A stretch of 22,871 nucleotides of DNA from Sphacelaria rigidula. Its lineage: Eukaryota; Phaeophyceae; Sphacelariales. The stretch is taken from NCBI GenBank assembly GCA_964200075.2, contig CAXNAA020000305.1, positions 1-22,871 on the forward strand, written 5' to 3'. The notes beneath the pieces were generated by a model. The model searched no databases. It was not told the DNA's origin and saw nothing but the letters and a program-made list of their open reading frames with translations. The position numbers and the translations under genes were made by a program. Every line of letters begins with the position of its first letter. The first letter of the stretch is position 1. Of this stretch, positions 1-9,502 are shown in pieces.

Positions 1-400
1 GGGGGGGGGCGTCCTCATTTGTTGCTTGCCTTAGTCGTTTGACCATTGACCACGCATCTCTTTCGAGACGGAGCACACGTACCGGGGGAGAGATGGGTTG
101 ATCCCTTGAGACCACGGACTCATCCCGAGGAAAGGGAGGGGTTCAAAGTGTGAGTAAAAAACAAAATGGTGACAGCAACGGCCTACACACGGCCTCTTGG
201 GTGTCTCACCATTTAAATACCACGTAGTGCGATCATCCCCATTGTGCTGAATTGGGGTTCTCCCACGCCGCACAAAATGATCTAGCTCGACTACCATCAT
301 GGTTACCGCAAAAAAACGCAAGCGCGTAAACAAAACGGTAACCTTGTTGCCTCGCTTGAGCACTGAGTAGCGTGTTTTATAGCGTTATCGCCAACCGACG
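1..400. other. Intergenic or repeat-derived sequence, no supported gene
   Basis: No convincing gene is seen here. A minus-strand reading frame of 110 codons (31-363) is open, but it has no recognisable domain and mixed composition, so I do not call it. The window opens with nine G, followed at 14-44 by a 31-base sequence that recurs in inverted orientation at 8462-8491. Confidence 0.5.
14..44 (+). repeat. Inverted copy of the sequence at 8462-8491
   Basis: Reading 14-44 on the plus strand gives the reverse complement of 8462-8491 with a single-base length difference in a T run. The 5' side of both copies in this orientation is G-rich (G9 at 1-9; G-rich complement of 8492-8515). This looks like the end of a dispersed repeat whose other parts have diverged. 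Confidence 0.7.
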
Positions 401-407
401 CCAACCC

Positions 408-806
408 CATCGGGGGTGCTCGGGAGGGGGGGGTGGGGGTCTATACGAAAAGCATCGGAGAAGCTCAAGGAGTCAACCATGTGTATTTAGAAGTTTCCCG
501 TGGAATATTGTGAGTCGTGCACGAGGCTCGAGAGGCGCGGGATGACCATTCTCACCAATCACGGTAGTCAAAATGAGCACTTTTGTTCCGGTTCGGGTGG
601 TCAAGATTGGACTAATTCGCTGTCTGCCCCCGCGACTCATTTTGTTCGTGGGGAATCAACCATTTATTAGATGGTACAAATAACTTGTTTTGTATTCTGC
701 TTGTGGTCTACGCCACCTGCCTGACCTCTCATGTACAGCTTCAAAATGTCTATAGCGTTGTTGTCGAGTACTAGGCAGAGGCACCAGCAGCATGCAGTAC
801 ATTGTA
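408..806 (+). repeat. Dispersed repeat, copy A (partner at 21388-21808)
   Basis: This segment aligns collinearly, in the same orientation, with 21388-21808. Shared landmarks in order are a G-rich stretch, AAGTTTCCCG, GATGACCATTCT / AATGACCATTCT followed by ACCAATCACGG, GTCAAAATGAGCAC, CTGCT[TC]GTGGTCT, AGCAGTA/AGCATGCAGTA and ATTGTA. Copy A has an in-frame TAG near 488 where copy B reads TGG, so any shared reading frame is broken here. The element class is unknown; no terminal repeats or transposase were recognised. Confidence 0.8.
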
Positions 807-815
807 TTCAGTGGA

Positions 816-1790
816 GAGCGATGACACACTTAAACTGTATCTTACCGTCGTATTCAGTGAAGACACACAGCAATACATACATACCGACTCTGCACACAAT
901 TGCCTGCAGGGTCAAAACTCGTCAGGGGTTGTCCGGTATATTTTTCTATATAAATGACAAAAAACCACATGTTCATGGAAAAGGTTTTGTGTAGCGAGAA
1001 AAAAGCAACTCTGAACCCCAAATGGGGCATAGTCTGAATCAGTCCACCTGCCGGGGGGTCGCTGCTAAGGGATTAAGGCTGATCAATCAATTATGCCCAT
1101 TTTTTTGCTGACACATCGCAAGGGGCGCATCACTATAGCCTCAAACATGAAATGGTGGGCACGTCCACGCAAAGTTAGCGGTGACTCAAAGGTTGGCGAT
1201 GGTCGATTTCTGGGTGAATGTTCACAGTACATCACGAATGTACTCGAAACGGGGCATGTGTGATGCGCAATTCAGAGATTTCACGCCGTTCGGTGAACGC
1301 GAACTATTTGCCATCCAAAGTCAAGGCTACCAGTCAAATTGCCAAAAACTTTTCGGTTAGCAGGCTACTCATTTCTCGACCCATTGGAGGTGGTGCCGGT
1401 GCCTCCAGGAACATGAACATCAGTGACAGTTTAATGGCTACCGGTGCCGCGCTTGACAATATAAATTCTGATGGGGGTACCAAGCATTCGACTGTTGAGT
1501 GTGCCTCTATTGCAGTATTTGCATGAAGCCAACAGCACTGGAATCAGAAGCGTAAAGCCTGTACATGACTCCGCATTACGTATGCAATACGTATCTCATG
1601 TACGTATATGCGGTCCTTCGCGCAAAGGTACCACCAACCACCACGCTGTAATTCCTTGTCCCGCATCTAGCTCTAGAGCTCCTTCCGTCGGAGATGGCCG
1701 ACAACGTCAGGGCAGGAACGCTGACGGCGCGTTTACTCATGTTGCTACTAACCAAGGTATAAATTGAAAACCCACCACTGCTGACGAGAC
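816..1790. other. No supported gene; possible element end at about 1035-1076
   Basis: Short overlapping reading frames occur but none has a recognisable domain. Near the middle, 1043-1076 ends CTAAGGGATTAAGG. This resembles the right end of the TTAA element at 9284-9498 (CTAAGGGTTAAGG) and may be a degraded terminus of the same family. Further exons of the minus-strand gene at 1841-2803 could lie here, but I could not identify an acceptor with confidence. Confidence 0.4.
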
Positions 1791-1840
1791 TACACACATG
1801 GAGTCCCACTGTTGTTCATGTTGTCGGCGTCTGGACATAC

Positions 1841-2803
1841 CTCTCGCAAACGAGCAAACTCAAACGGCACCTCTTCCCCGCACTCCTCGGGCCAGTCCGC
1901 ATCCAACTCCGAGGTCCGCCAACGTTCACTACCAGCTGCTTCTTTTCCCTCTGTGCTCTTTCTATGACCATGACTAACGTCAACCTTGACTGGTGAACCT
2001 GCTCCCCCCACACTGGCGGTTGACACCGCTACGGCAGATCCACCCCGTTCGACGGCTGCCGCGGTTTCAAATCGACCGTTCCTAGTCCCGCTGCCGCTGC
2101 TACTGCTCCTGACTTCGTAGTCAAAACTCTGAGCAGTACCATCTGCTTCAACCAACATCTCATGTTGGTCATCGGAAGACAATATATCTTGCTGCTGTTG
2201 TTGTTGCTGCCGCCGTCGTCGTTCAACATGAAGTTGCTCCACCGCCGAGCAAACAACGGCATATGAAGCGCGCGACAGCTCCACCGTACCCGACCTCCCA
2301 CCGCCACGGCCACCGCCGCCGCCACCGTCAAAAGGTGGCGGCGATTCCCGCCATTGACCGAAAGAAGACTGGGCACCTGAATCGGTAGCCATTTGCGATC
2401 GTAAGGTCGTTGGTGCTGCTGTCGTCGTCTCAGAAGTCACGCGACCGCGGCGGCGCGGCGGCGGTCGTGGTGATACAGTGTCGTAGCCTCTTCGTCGTAC
2501 TTGGCAATCATGATCCGGAGGGAACAGCCTTCTGTTGATACCAAAGGTTCGTGACAGTTGGCGTGTACTTGTTCGTGGGAGAGGCGGCGAGAAGGCATAC
2601 ACAGCGCATCCTCCACATGTGAACAATGACGAGAATGATGACGATGTCGATGATGATGTTGAGAAGGTTTGGATGCTGCGGCAATGCGGAAGGGAGCGCG
2701 CTAGTAAGTTCAACAGGACGAGAGTGACTGAGGATGCGGACGTACTTGCGTGTTTTGACAATGCAGGTCTGGGTCGTTTCCTGTGCTGTTGCCGCGGTCG
2801 CAT
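1841..2803 (-). CDS. First exon of an organelle-targeted protein of unknown function (partial)
   Basis: I do not recognise the mature protein. Counting from the Met at 2803, the exon encodes 321 residues. The N-terminus is Arg/Ser-rich with a hydrophobic stretch (VTLVLLNLLARSL), then a Ser/Thr-rich segment ending CAVYAFSPP. A Phe after the A-Y-A-like cleavage site is the hallmark of heterokont plastid presequences; a mitochondrial presequence is the alternative. The rest is low complexity: a Pro/Arg-rich stretch, a Gly-rich run, seven consecutive Gln (about 2193-2213) and Ser/Gly-rich segments. The exon ends at a strong donor, GAGAG|GTATGT (minus strand, GT at 1840-1839), in phase 0. Beyond it the frame stops at 1790, so later exons must lie at lower coordinates or outside the window. 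The frame is also open to a Met at 2896, but the 2803 Met places the hydrophobic segment closer to the N-terminus. It is divergent from the zinc-finger gene at 3129. Confidence 0.55.
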
Positions 2804-3128
2804 CACTGTGGGGCATCTCAAAACGCCATGGATTGGAGACGGTGGTAATGGTTTTGGTGTTGAAGACTCTCGAAGCTGATCACGGTAGCAGCACATCGCA
2901 CGCTTGCCACCTCAACAGCCGCCACGGTCAATCAATGCACACACGGAAGACTTGGGAAGACACAGCAAATCGACATCATTGGAATATGACAACAGGATAC
3001 TGTTGAATCATGACGATTTTCTACCGTATATCCTTTCCATGTTCATGTCCAAGGGATCATCTGAAGCAAAAAGCCAGCGCCGTCCAGGGTGAAGTGACTC
3101 CCTGGAGGGTGTCCAACAATACTACCGA
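2804..3128. promoter_or_regulatory. Candidate bidirectional promoter between divergent genes
   Basis: These 325 bp separate the initiator Met codons of two divergent genes whose products both look organelle-targeted. I see no clear TATA box at a defining distance. Assignment as a shared promoter is inferred from position only. If the upstream Met at 2896 is used by the minus-strand gene, the gap shrinks to 232 bp. Confidence 0.4.
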
Positions 3129-3468
3129 ATGTCGTCGACCCTGCCGCTGAACGCGTTGTTACTGCTGTGCTGCTATACCAGCACCGTGCAGTCGTTCTAC
3201 TACTGCGGTGTTGCTCCTCGCACCAGCGGCGGTACCGGCACCGCTTTCATCGGAGGCTTCAATCAACAAGCTTCCCGCAAAAGGCGGCGAGATGGGCCGC
3301 AGTCCGTCATGTCGATCGCCACGCTCCCCCATCGGCTATCGGTGGCATCACCTGCTTTTATGGAAGAGGGTAGTGTTCAGGTGACCACGGCAGGGAGCTT
3401 TGTGGCTGGCACTGATGGTGGGAGAGGGTGGTTGGGGAGGAATGAAGCGAGGAGTTGTCGACAGTTAG
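3129..3468 (+). CDS. Plastid-targeted DnaJ-type zinc-finger protein, exon 1 (presequence)
   Basis: This exon encodes the N-terminal 113 residues of a protein completed by exons at 4536 and 5571. It starts with a textbook signal peptide (LPLNALLLLCCYTSTVQS) cut before FYYCG. A Gly/Ser/Thr/Arg-rich region with few acidic residues follows, which fits a bipartite presequence for a four-membrane plastid. The Met at 3129 is chosen because it begins the signal peptide directly and has A at -1 with CCGA before it. The best donor is GTTAG|GTGAGG (GT at 3469), leaving phase 1. The exon at 4536 begins in the matching phase. A second phase-1 donor (GGTAGT, GT at 3370) would shorten the exon by 99 nt. Reading on past 3468 reaches a stop within 13 codons. 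It is divergent from the gene at 1841-2803. Confidence 0.65.
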
Positions 3469-4535
3469 GTGAGGGCTTGAACGCCACACGCGTGTCGCGA
3501 TTGTAGGAGTGACCCTTTGTTCTTCATGGTGCTGGAAAACAGACAAATATTAATCTATAGGTGTAAGGGGTGCACATCCGATCGGTGGGTATGTTGAATT
3601 CACCATGTATTAGCTTGAGTGAGGCGTTTGGCGGTCATTCGGTTCGAGTTCCACGTGTTTCCTGCGTATCCGCAGATTGCGCATTTGCTTGAGGAGTAAA
3701 TTCCAGAACAGTTTTTTCCTACACCGTTACAGTATCGTACGAGTAGCGTCTGTGAAGAGGAGCCAGGGTGCGTGTAATCTAACTGTAACTGTATGCAACC
3801 GGGCCTGCCTGAGGTTAGCTGCTTTGCCACGCGGCATATACGGCGCTGCGTGTAACCATACCGAGAGCAACTACTCTGCTGCGGTTGATGGCGCTTGCAA
3901 GGGGCCCGTGGCTCACACGGTTTCGATTACAGAGCAGCTGCGCCCTATACCGCGATTCACAACACCGTAAGCTATCAAATTCAAATCCAGCTATCAACCA
4001 CTCAGCTCTGTAGCAACGCGCCGGCCCCCGTGCTGTGCACCCCTCCTGTCCAGTATACTGCATAACATTGACATTGGCGCAATTTATTTGCTGCCGTTAC
4101 CTGTCACGAAGTACATAATGGGCTTTCCAAGCATGTTCATGGCGAGAGTCGGCATTCTCAGGACAAAGTCCGCAGCACCAAAACTCGAAACTGTCACAGT
4201 ACTGTACTGCGCATTACTCGCTGCACCGCAACGCATTTATGCTAGATGTCACATCATGCTTTGCCCTTCTCTACTTCACATCCTACGTTGTTCTTGAACA
4301 AAAAAATATGAGGAAAAATGCCGTTATGTACCCTACTCCTTGAGAAAGTTTTGGCCCATGACCGAGTACAGACCGTAGCGCTTTTGCAAGTCTTAGCGAC
4401 CTGAAGTAAAGCACCACGACCCTACTCCTGATCTTTCTTTTTGTCCTAGCTTTTTTTAGCGCGATTACTCACCCCCTACCAACACCACTCTCTTCCCCCG
4501 CACACGCCAAATACGCTACTGCGTACATACCATAG

Positions 4536-4789
4536 CCGCGGGGAGGAACATGGACATGTATCAGCTCCATTTCGAGCCTCCGGACATGCATTCCATCATG
4601 GCGAGCGTTGGACGCGTGCTGTTCTGGGGGACAGCAGGCGCCATCCAGATGAAGTACATGAAGGAAAGGCTGAGGGAAAAGGAGCAAGGCTTGGAGGTGG
4701 ATGACCAGTGGGAGGAGACGATGAGGGCGAACGAAGAATATGGGGAAGACGATACCTACGTGTGCACCCTGTGCGACAACGAGAACGAG
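4536..4789 (+). CDS. Plastid-targeted DnaJ-type zinc-finger protein, exon 2
   Basis: The exon follows a CATAG acceptor (AG at 4534-4535) preceded by a C/T-rich tract, and ends at GAG|GTGAGAG (GT at 4790) in phase 0. It supplies about five linking residues, then an 80-residue stretch from the Met at 4550. That stretch has a short weakly hydrophobic segment (VGRVLFWGTAGAIQM), a charged helix-like region (KYMKERLREKEQGLEV), an acidic linker and the first Cys pair, CTLC, right at the exon end. Reading past the donor gives an unremarkable tail and a stop at 4856-4858, so a standalone 102-residue protein is the alternative. The phase match on both sides and completion of the finger in the next exon favour splicing. 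Confidence 0.65.
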
Positions 4790-5570
4790 GTGAGAGTCAC
4801 GAGACACGTTGGCGTGGTCGATCCCTACTGTGCAAAAGCGATTGCGATGATCTTCTGAATGCACCACTGATTGGTTAGCATGACGGTGTGCGTATCCGTC
4901 TATTTTAACGTGCAGTGTAGCTTTCAGTTTTGGTGCTTTTGTTTCAAGCTAGTTGTACCGCAGTAGTTGACTGGGAGAATACCTGAATACGATCTAGATG
5001 GTGTGCAAAAGTATGAACAAGTGTCTCCGGGCGGGTGACCTGCTCCCCATTCGCGTGCGCACGGAATACCGTTTCTTTCCCCGGTGTGCCTTTGTGCTTC
5101 GTTTACTCTCAACTGCTGCTCATGTAGCGTGGCGCGCAACGGTGATTTGTGACAAACTCGCTTCGGGTGTTGGCACCCTCCCTTCGGTATGACGTTCGTC
5201 ACTTCGCTACCCTCTCCCGCGAATTTGGGCTCATGCTTACGCAGCGTGTAACAGGCCTCGCACTCGGGGGAGATTCACGACACCTGGTCCCATCACCACT
5301 CCTGGCACTCGACCATGTGTCGTTTATACCTATCTCTATACAGCGATGATCCAATCAGCACTTACTGTGCATGCAGGCGATCGTTGCTACCAGTACCGTA
5401 CGTGCGTGTCGACTAAAAATGCACCCTCTAACTATGTGTGCATGTAGTCATTGAAACTCTCCGCCTCTCCCGCGCCTCCATCGATGGCGTGTGATCACTT
5501 GCCTTACAAACGTAACTCCCCCCACCCCCTCCACCCCGTCCGACCTCACTCGAATCGTGACACGCCGAAG

Positions 5571-5689
5571 ATCGATTGCGACGAGTGCGGAGGGAAGGGA
5601 TTTTTCGTGAGTGATTCGGCACAGCCTAGCAAGTGCGACGTCTGCAACGGTTTCGGGAAGATCGAGTGTCCGGAGTGCGAAGACCGCAG
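5571..5689 (+). CDS. Plastid-targeted DnaJ-type zinc-finger protein, exon 3 (finger core)
   Basis: After a long C-rich tract (5518-5545) and an AAG acceptor (AG at 5569-5570), the frame opens in phase 0, joining ...CTLCDNENE to IDCDECGGKGFF. The exon carries CDECGGKG, then CDVCNGFGKIECPEC. With exon 2 this gives four CxxC pairs separated by 7, 15 and 7 residues. Repeats two and three keep the CxxCxGxG form of the DnaJ cysteine-rich domain. Repeats one and four have lost the glycines. Small plastid proteins carrying this domain without a J domain (for example BSD2, a Rubisco assembly chaperone, and PSA2, a photosystem I factor) bind two zinc ions and act in protein assembly or redox; a similar role is inferred here. 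The donor is CGCAG|GTACTT (GT at 5690), phase 2, so a last exon is still needed. Confidence 0.7.
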
Positions 5690-5862
5690 GTACTTTTTAA
5701 CCTTTTTCGACGTCACACCATGACCATTCGCCTCAATTTTTGGATCGCGTTGCTCATCCTTTCTTGTTGATCGTTCATTACCCGAGCCTGGTACAGCCTC
5801 CGAGGCGTGCATGTGCTTGTTTGGCTCACAGGCCAATATTTGCTTGAGCTTGCCACAAACAG

Positions 5863-5890
5863 GGATGCATTCAAAACTGACCAAAGATGA
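5863..5890 (+). CDS. Candidate terminal exon of the zinc-finger gene
   Basis: An AACAG acceptor (AG at 5861-5862) in the phase required by the 5690 donor would add nine codons (R-DAFKTDQR) and a TGA at 5888-5890, ending the protein soon after the last CxxC pair. A competing acceptor at 5830-5831 would add R-PIFA and a stop. Both are short, so either could be chance, and the true last exon may be elsewhere. Confidence 0.25.
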
Positions 5891-8440
5891 AAACTAGTCG
5901 CCATTTTTCAATCCGTTCCCCATGTGCCCTACCTGCGTCGAACTTGTACGAGAAAAATGCGGTTCCTCTGCAATGCGTGCACGTTTGTGAAAACTATTCT
6001 CGCGTACACGGAATTTTCGTCTCGTCTCACTTTTGTACTTGTGTCACCTGGGTTGATTACGTTCGGTTTACGTTCGGAAGGCACATTCACAATTATTATT
6101 CAAATGGCATTTGCGCGAGAATCGTTCGGAAAATGTATTCACGCGCAGTTCCTGGTCGACGACTAGGGCAGCCCTCGCTGCTGCTGTCCATTGAAATGTA
6201 CCTCTTTTGTGGCCTGTGGGGGTTCTGCGTCTCACGTGTTTGGCAGGGAATGGCAGAGGCAAAACAGGAGCCGAAGGCCACGTCCGTTAAGCCTACCTTC
6301 GGGACGGGGCGACGACGACGACGACGACGAGTTCCCCGTGAACTTTCCATTTTTAGGAGCCCGGTGACCCCAGCCTAGTGCCATCGGCTCCGCTGCGCTT
6401 GGGCCTGCGTTGATTCTGTCTTTACTGTCCGTGCCGCTTTGTTGATCGAAAGTACATGTAGGCCGTAAGAGTCTGTCCACGTTTTTACGTTGCTTTGCAG
6501 CGCTGTTCGTTGTATCCGGATGACTGCAGACGTAAAGTACGGCCCTGTGGAGTGGCCCCGATATGCTTCCTCGCAGCCACTCGAAGGGCTTCGTCGTGAC
6601 GGCTCCTGTGTGACGATGTTCAAGGGGTTTGTACCACCCTCTTTCGTGTATTTTCGTTGTGACCTCGCCTTCTTGTTTTACCGTATCGTTACATGCTTTT
6701 GTTCACCGCCTTCGCTTCGTGTCTCGCCTCAGAGGACAACTACCCACTGGCAGTAATAAATTCGTTGCTATCCCAGTTATCTCAATCCGCCACCCTCCCT
6801 TTTCTTTGTTTCCTTCTCTTCTTGGGTGTTAAGGCGTGCGAATTCCTGTCGCTTGGCTGGGCTTTCATGCCCACTTCATGTGTGCCGCTGAATCTGCGCA
6901 TTTGAGGTTAAGATTTTCCCAATTTATAGACGTCGATTTCAGCCCCGCGACGCTCGGAAACGTGAAGGTATCGGCCAAATACTAAAAATTTGAGGACTTT
7001 TTTGGCTTTCAACATATCCAAGATATTTCATTCCGGCATTAGACAGCACCCTCGTGACTCGGGGAGTGCAGCCATCGGCGAGGCGTTTTAAGCGGATTAG
7101 CCTGCGGGAAGAGTCTGCAGGTGTGCACGAGTTCGAGGGGCGGTGGCGCGCACGTAACTGCTTCGCTTGATGACGAGCGCCAGCAAACGCAGTGTTGGAA
7201 GTCCGGAAAAAGAGAGGTTTATTCGACGTCTTGTAGTTGATGGTCGTTGGCGACCTCGTGACCGATGGACAGCTTAGATTCTCATGGTTTATCAGGTCGA
7301 TGTAGAACTGTATTGTACTTATTTTAGTGACAGCAAGAGGGTGTACGTACATTCATCACACTATCTAGCCGTTGACGATGTGCAAACCACCTCGACTCTA
7401 TGCTGGGAGGTACCGTCTCTCTTTATCTCACGTGTATTTTGCCTTCTCGGTTTGCAGACAGGAGTATTTTGTGGTTGAGATTCCAGACAAGACCCGTGCC
7501 ATGAATGGCAATTGACTGATGCAGCGTTGTGATGTAGTAACACATGGAGTGCAGCAAATTTCTGTGTGACCCAATCACGAAGGCCCACACCGCAAGATGA
7601 CTGCAGAGAGTGCGGCGCGTCCGGTGACACCCGTTCCTTTACGTTTGCCGACATCCTGCGCTTACATCGGACGTATACTCGTAAGTACATGTCTTCATGC
7701 TTCTGAATCGAAAGGGCTCGCAACTTTTGTTCCAGGAACACATGCCCGCCCATGGATTTTTTTTCAGGGGGAGGTGGAGAAGTTTTGTAGCGCCAAACAA
7801 TGTGTTCGTGAGATTGCGAGTAGAGCGTTGATTGAGAGTGGGGTTTTTCATCCGCTTTAACTTGACCAATTTTTCATTCCGTGTGCGATTTTTTTTACCT
7901 GTAACACCGCCATGTACTTTCAGCTACACATCGAAAATTTACTCAGGGATATCAAGGGCTTCGGCGGCAAGCTACTACAGGAAGCATATCGGGCCTTGCG
8001 CGAGCGGGGGGGGCGGGGGCGGGGTCGGAACTGAAACTGTCATTTCATGTATTGACCGCTTCTCACTTTCATCTGTATATACTCTCAATCTCACGAACAC
8101 GTTGTTGCAAGCTCACATTCCTGTGCTATCGGCCGAGCACTTTCTTGAACCTTTACACCGGAGCAGCAGGCGATCAAGGAAAGGTGCCCGTGTATTTTCG
8201 CCGCTCCCTGTGTTGTACAAGCGCGTAATTTCATGACATCGTCATACAGACTATAATATCCGCCTTGGACCACGTAAGTTTGCGTAAAAAATGGTTGATA
8301 TATATATATACATACATAAATGCCTTCGCGGTGCTGTAGAGTCCAGGTCGTTCTCAGGCGGCGATTTTTTATTTTCATTTCTTGGATATACCTGAGCTCA
8401 ATTGCGATATGACGGATGATAGCGCAATCGCCTTCATAAT
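5891..8440. other. No supported gene over about 2.5 kb
   Basis: Many short frames overlap on both strands without domains or consistent splice sites. The longest (5887-6378 plus, 163 codons) contains seven Arg encoded by a (GAC/CGA)n microsatellite near 6309-6331 and has Cys/Tyr/His-rich composition unlike the real exons nearby; I leave it uncalled. A short Cys-bearing frame at 5922-5990 was considered as a zinc-finger continuation but has no acceptor in phase. A G-rich run lies at 8007-8025 and a TA/CATA microsatellite at 8297-8317. Confidence 0.5.
6309..6331 (+). repeat. (GAC)n trinucleotide microsatellite
   Basis: About seven to eight uninterrupted GAC/CGA units. In one frame it would encode Arg7, but no supported gene spans it. 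Confidence 0.85.
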
Positions 8441-8461
8441 ATCGCCCCCCCCCCTCCCAGC

Positions 8462-8491
8462 GGTCAACGACTAAGGCAAGCAACAAATGAG
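8462..8491 (-). repeat. Inverted copy of the sequence at 14-44
   Basis: The reverse complement of this segment matches 14-44 with a one-base length difference in a T run. It sits beside a C10 tract (8445-8454). See the entry at 14-44. Confidence 0.7.
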
Positions 8492-8724
8492 TACGTACCC
8501 CCGCCCCTCCAGCTGGCGTTTTCGGGGGAACATGGAGTGGCATGTGCTCGTGAGGATCTGGGGCACGAGCTCTCCTTGTTGATTGTACTACTGTAGTGTG
8601 CACCTGACGTACCTTGATGGGTATGCAGCGCTGCTTCAAATAAATACGTTGTCAGGAGTAGTAAAAAGAAAGACCACCCCGGATCCCGCCACTCCCTGAA
8701 GGGCTGAGAAAAATGATTCAAGCA

Positions 8725-8943
8725 GCCTTTTCTTCTATGCCGAAAGGATTTTTTGTGAAAGTATGTATGATAGTTTCACGAAAAAAATTATGTACCCCCC
8801 CCCCCCCCCCCCCCCCCCCCCCAACAACAGCCGCAACCGGCAANNNNNNNNNNACCCACCTTTTTTTTCTAGCCCAAAAGATTTTTTTGGAAAGTATTTT
8901 TAATAATTTCAAAAAAAAAAATTTTTTCCCCCCCCCCCCCCCC
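8725..8943. other. Assembly gap flanked by a duplicated, error-like sequence
   Basis: Ten N occupy 8844-8853. The left side (8725-8822) reads CCTTTTCTTCTATGCCGAAAGG, then a T run, GAAAGTAT, AT-rich sequence, an A run and a C28 tract (8795-8822). The right side (8857-8943) repeats the same order of landmarks with stretched homopolymers (T8, T7, A11, T6) and a C16 tract (8928-8943). This is most simply one locus read twice, the right copy from low-quality sequence near the homopolymer. Reading frames across it, with X residues, are not genes. Confidence 0.8.
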
Positions 8944-8953
8944 TCCTGGAGCG

Positions 8954-9279
8954 CCGAAATGAAAACGAGCTGAGCCAGCAGTAAATCCCGCATTTGCGTG
9001 CCACACCATAGCTTGAGTCTTACCAAGTTTACCAAATCAGCCCAACTTGAGTATATCGGTGTGACCTGCAGACGAACCTGGAAACGCACGGCGCCGCTGC
9101 CGAATGAAGAAAATTTGAAGGAAAATATACTGAATAAGGTATTACCCTACCGACGGAACAGACGAAAGGAATTCGTCGGGATTCGAAGTCGTGACCTCCA
9201 TATTATCTGGAGTCTCCTGTATCGCTCGGATTAAATGGGCGCAGCGGTGTCGCACAAAAAGTGCCCTTCTACACTCAAT
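8954..9279. other. No supported gene
   Basis: A 78-codon frame (8998-9234 plus) has no recognisable domain. On the minus strand, around 9180-9205, a TTCGAATCCC string resembles a tRNA T-arm or B box, but the stems do not pair and there is no U33-bearing anticodon loop. A decayed tRNA-derived repeat is possible but not shown. Confidence 0.4.
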
Positions 9280-9283
9280 TTAA

Positions 9284-9498
9284 CCCGTTGACCGCGAGGG
9301 TAGGTCACCTGCTGAGTTGTTGTTTGTTGTTGTCTTCACATTAATCAACCGTTCCGATATCTGCGCGGTACATTCGTACTCGGCACCGCGGATGCCTTCC
9401 GTGGTCACCGGCTAGCAAAAAAAACAAAATGTCGGCATCAATTTCACCGGGAAAATTATGCGTGATCCAGATGGACTACCCGCATCGCGGTCTAAGGG
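9284..9498. mobile_element. Short TTAA-flanked non-autonomous element with piggyBac-like ends
   Basis: A 215-bp unit is bounded by TTAA on both sides (9280-9283 and 9499-9502). Its ends are inverted: the left end begins CCCGTTGACCGCGAGGGTAG and the right end, reversed and complemented, begins CCCTTAGACCGCGATGCGGG and continues through a similar TAG.TC..CTG stretch, giving terminal inverted repeats of roughly 32 bp with several mismatches. TTAA target duplication followed by CCC is characteristic of the piggyBac superfamily. It has no coding capacity, so it would be a MITE moved by an enzyme encoded elsewhere. Similar ends may occur at 21333 and 1043-1072. Confidence 0.65.
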
Positions 9499-9502
9499 TT
9501 AA

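Noticed and set aside
1218-1526. 102-codon plus-strand open frame with a Gly/Ala/Ser-rich second half
   Set aside because: No domain, no supporting splice sites, and it lies next to repeat debris.
3815-4063. Open frames on both strands inside intron 1 of the zinc-finger gene
   Set aside because: They lie inside a phase-consistent intron, lack domains and overlap each other.
5922-5990. Short frame MCPTCVELVREKCGSS as an extra Cys-pair exon
   Set aside because: No AG acceptor in the needed phase directly upstream; a chance CxxC is likely.
5887-6378. 163-codon open frame after the zinc-finger gene
   Set aside because: Composition is unlike the neighbouring exons, it includes a microsatellite-encoded Arg run, and no in-phase acceptor has a pyrimidine tract.
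8718-9089. Open frames on both strands across the N gap
   Set aside because: They depend on homopolymers and N positions within a likely assembly artefact.
9150-9240. Minus-strand tRNA-like string with TTCGAATCCC
   Set aside because: The putative anticodon loop lacks U33 and the T-stem does not pair.
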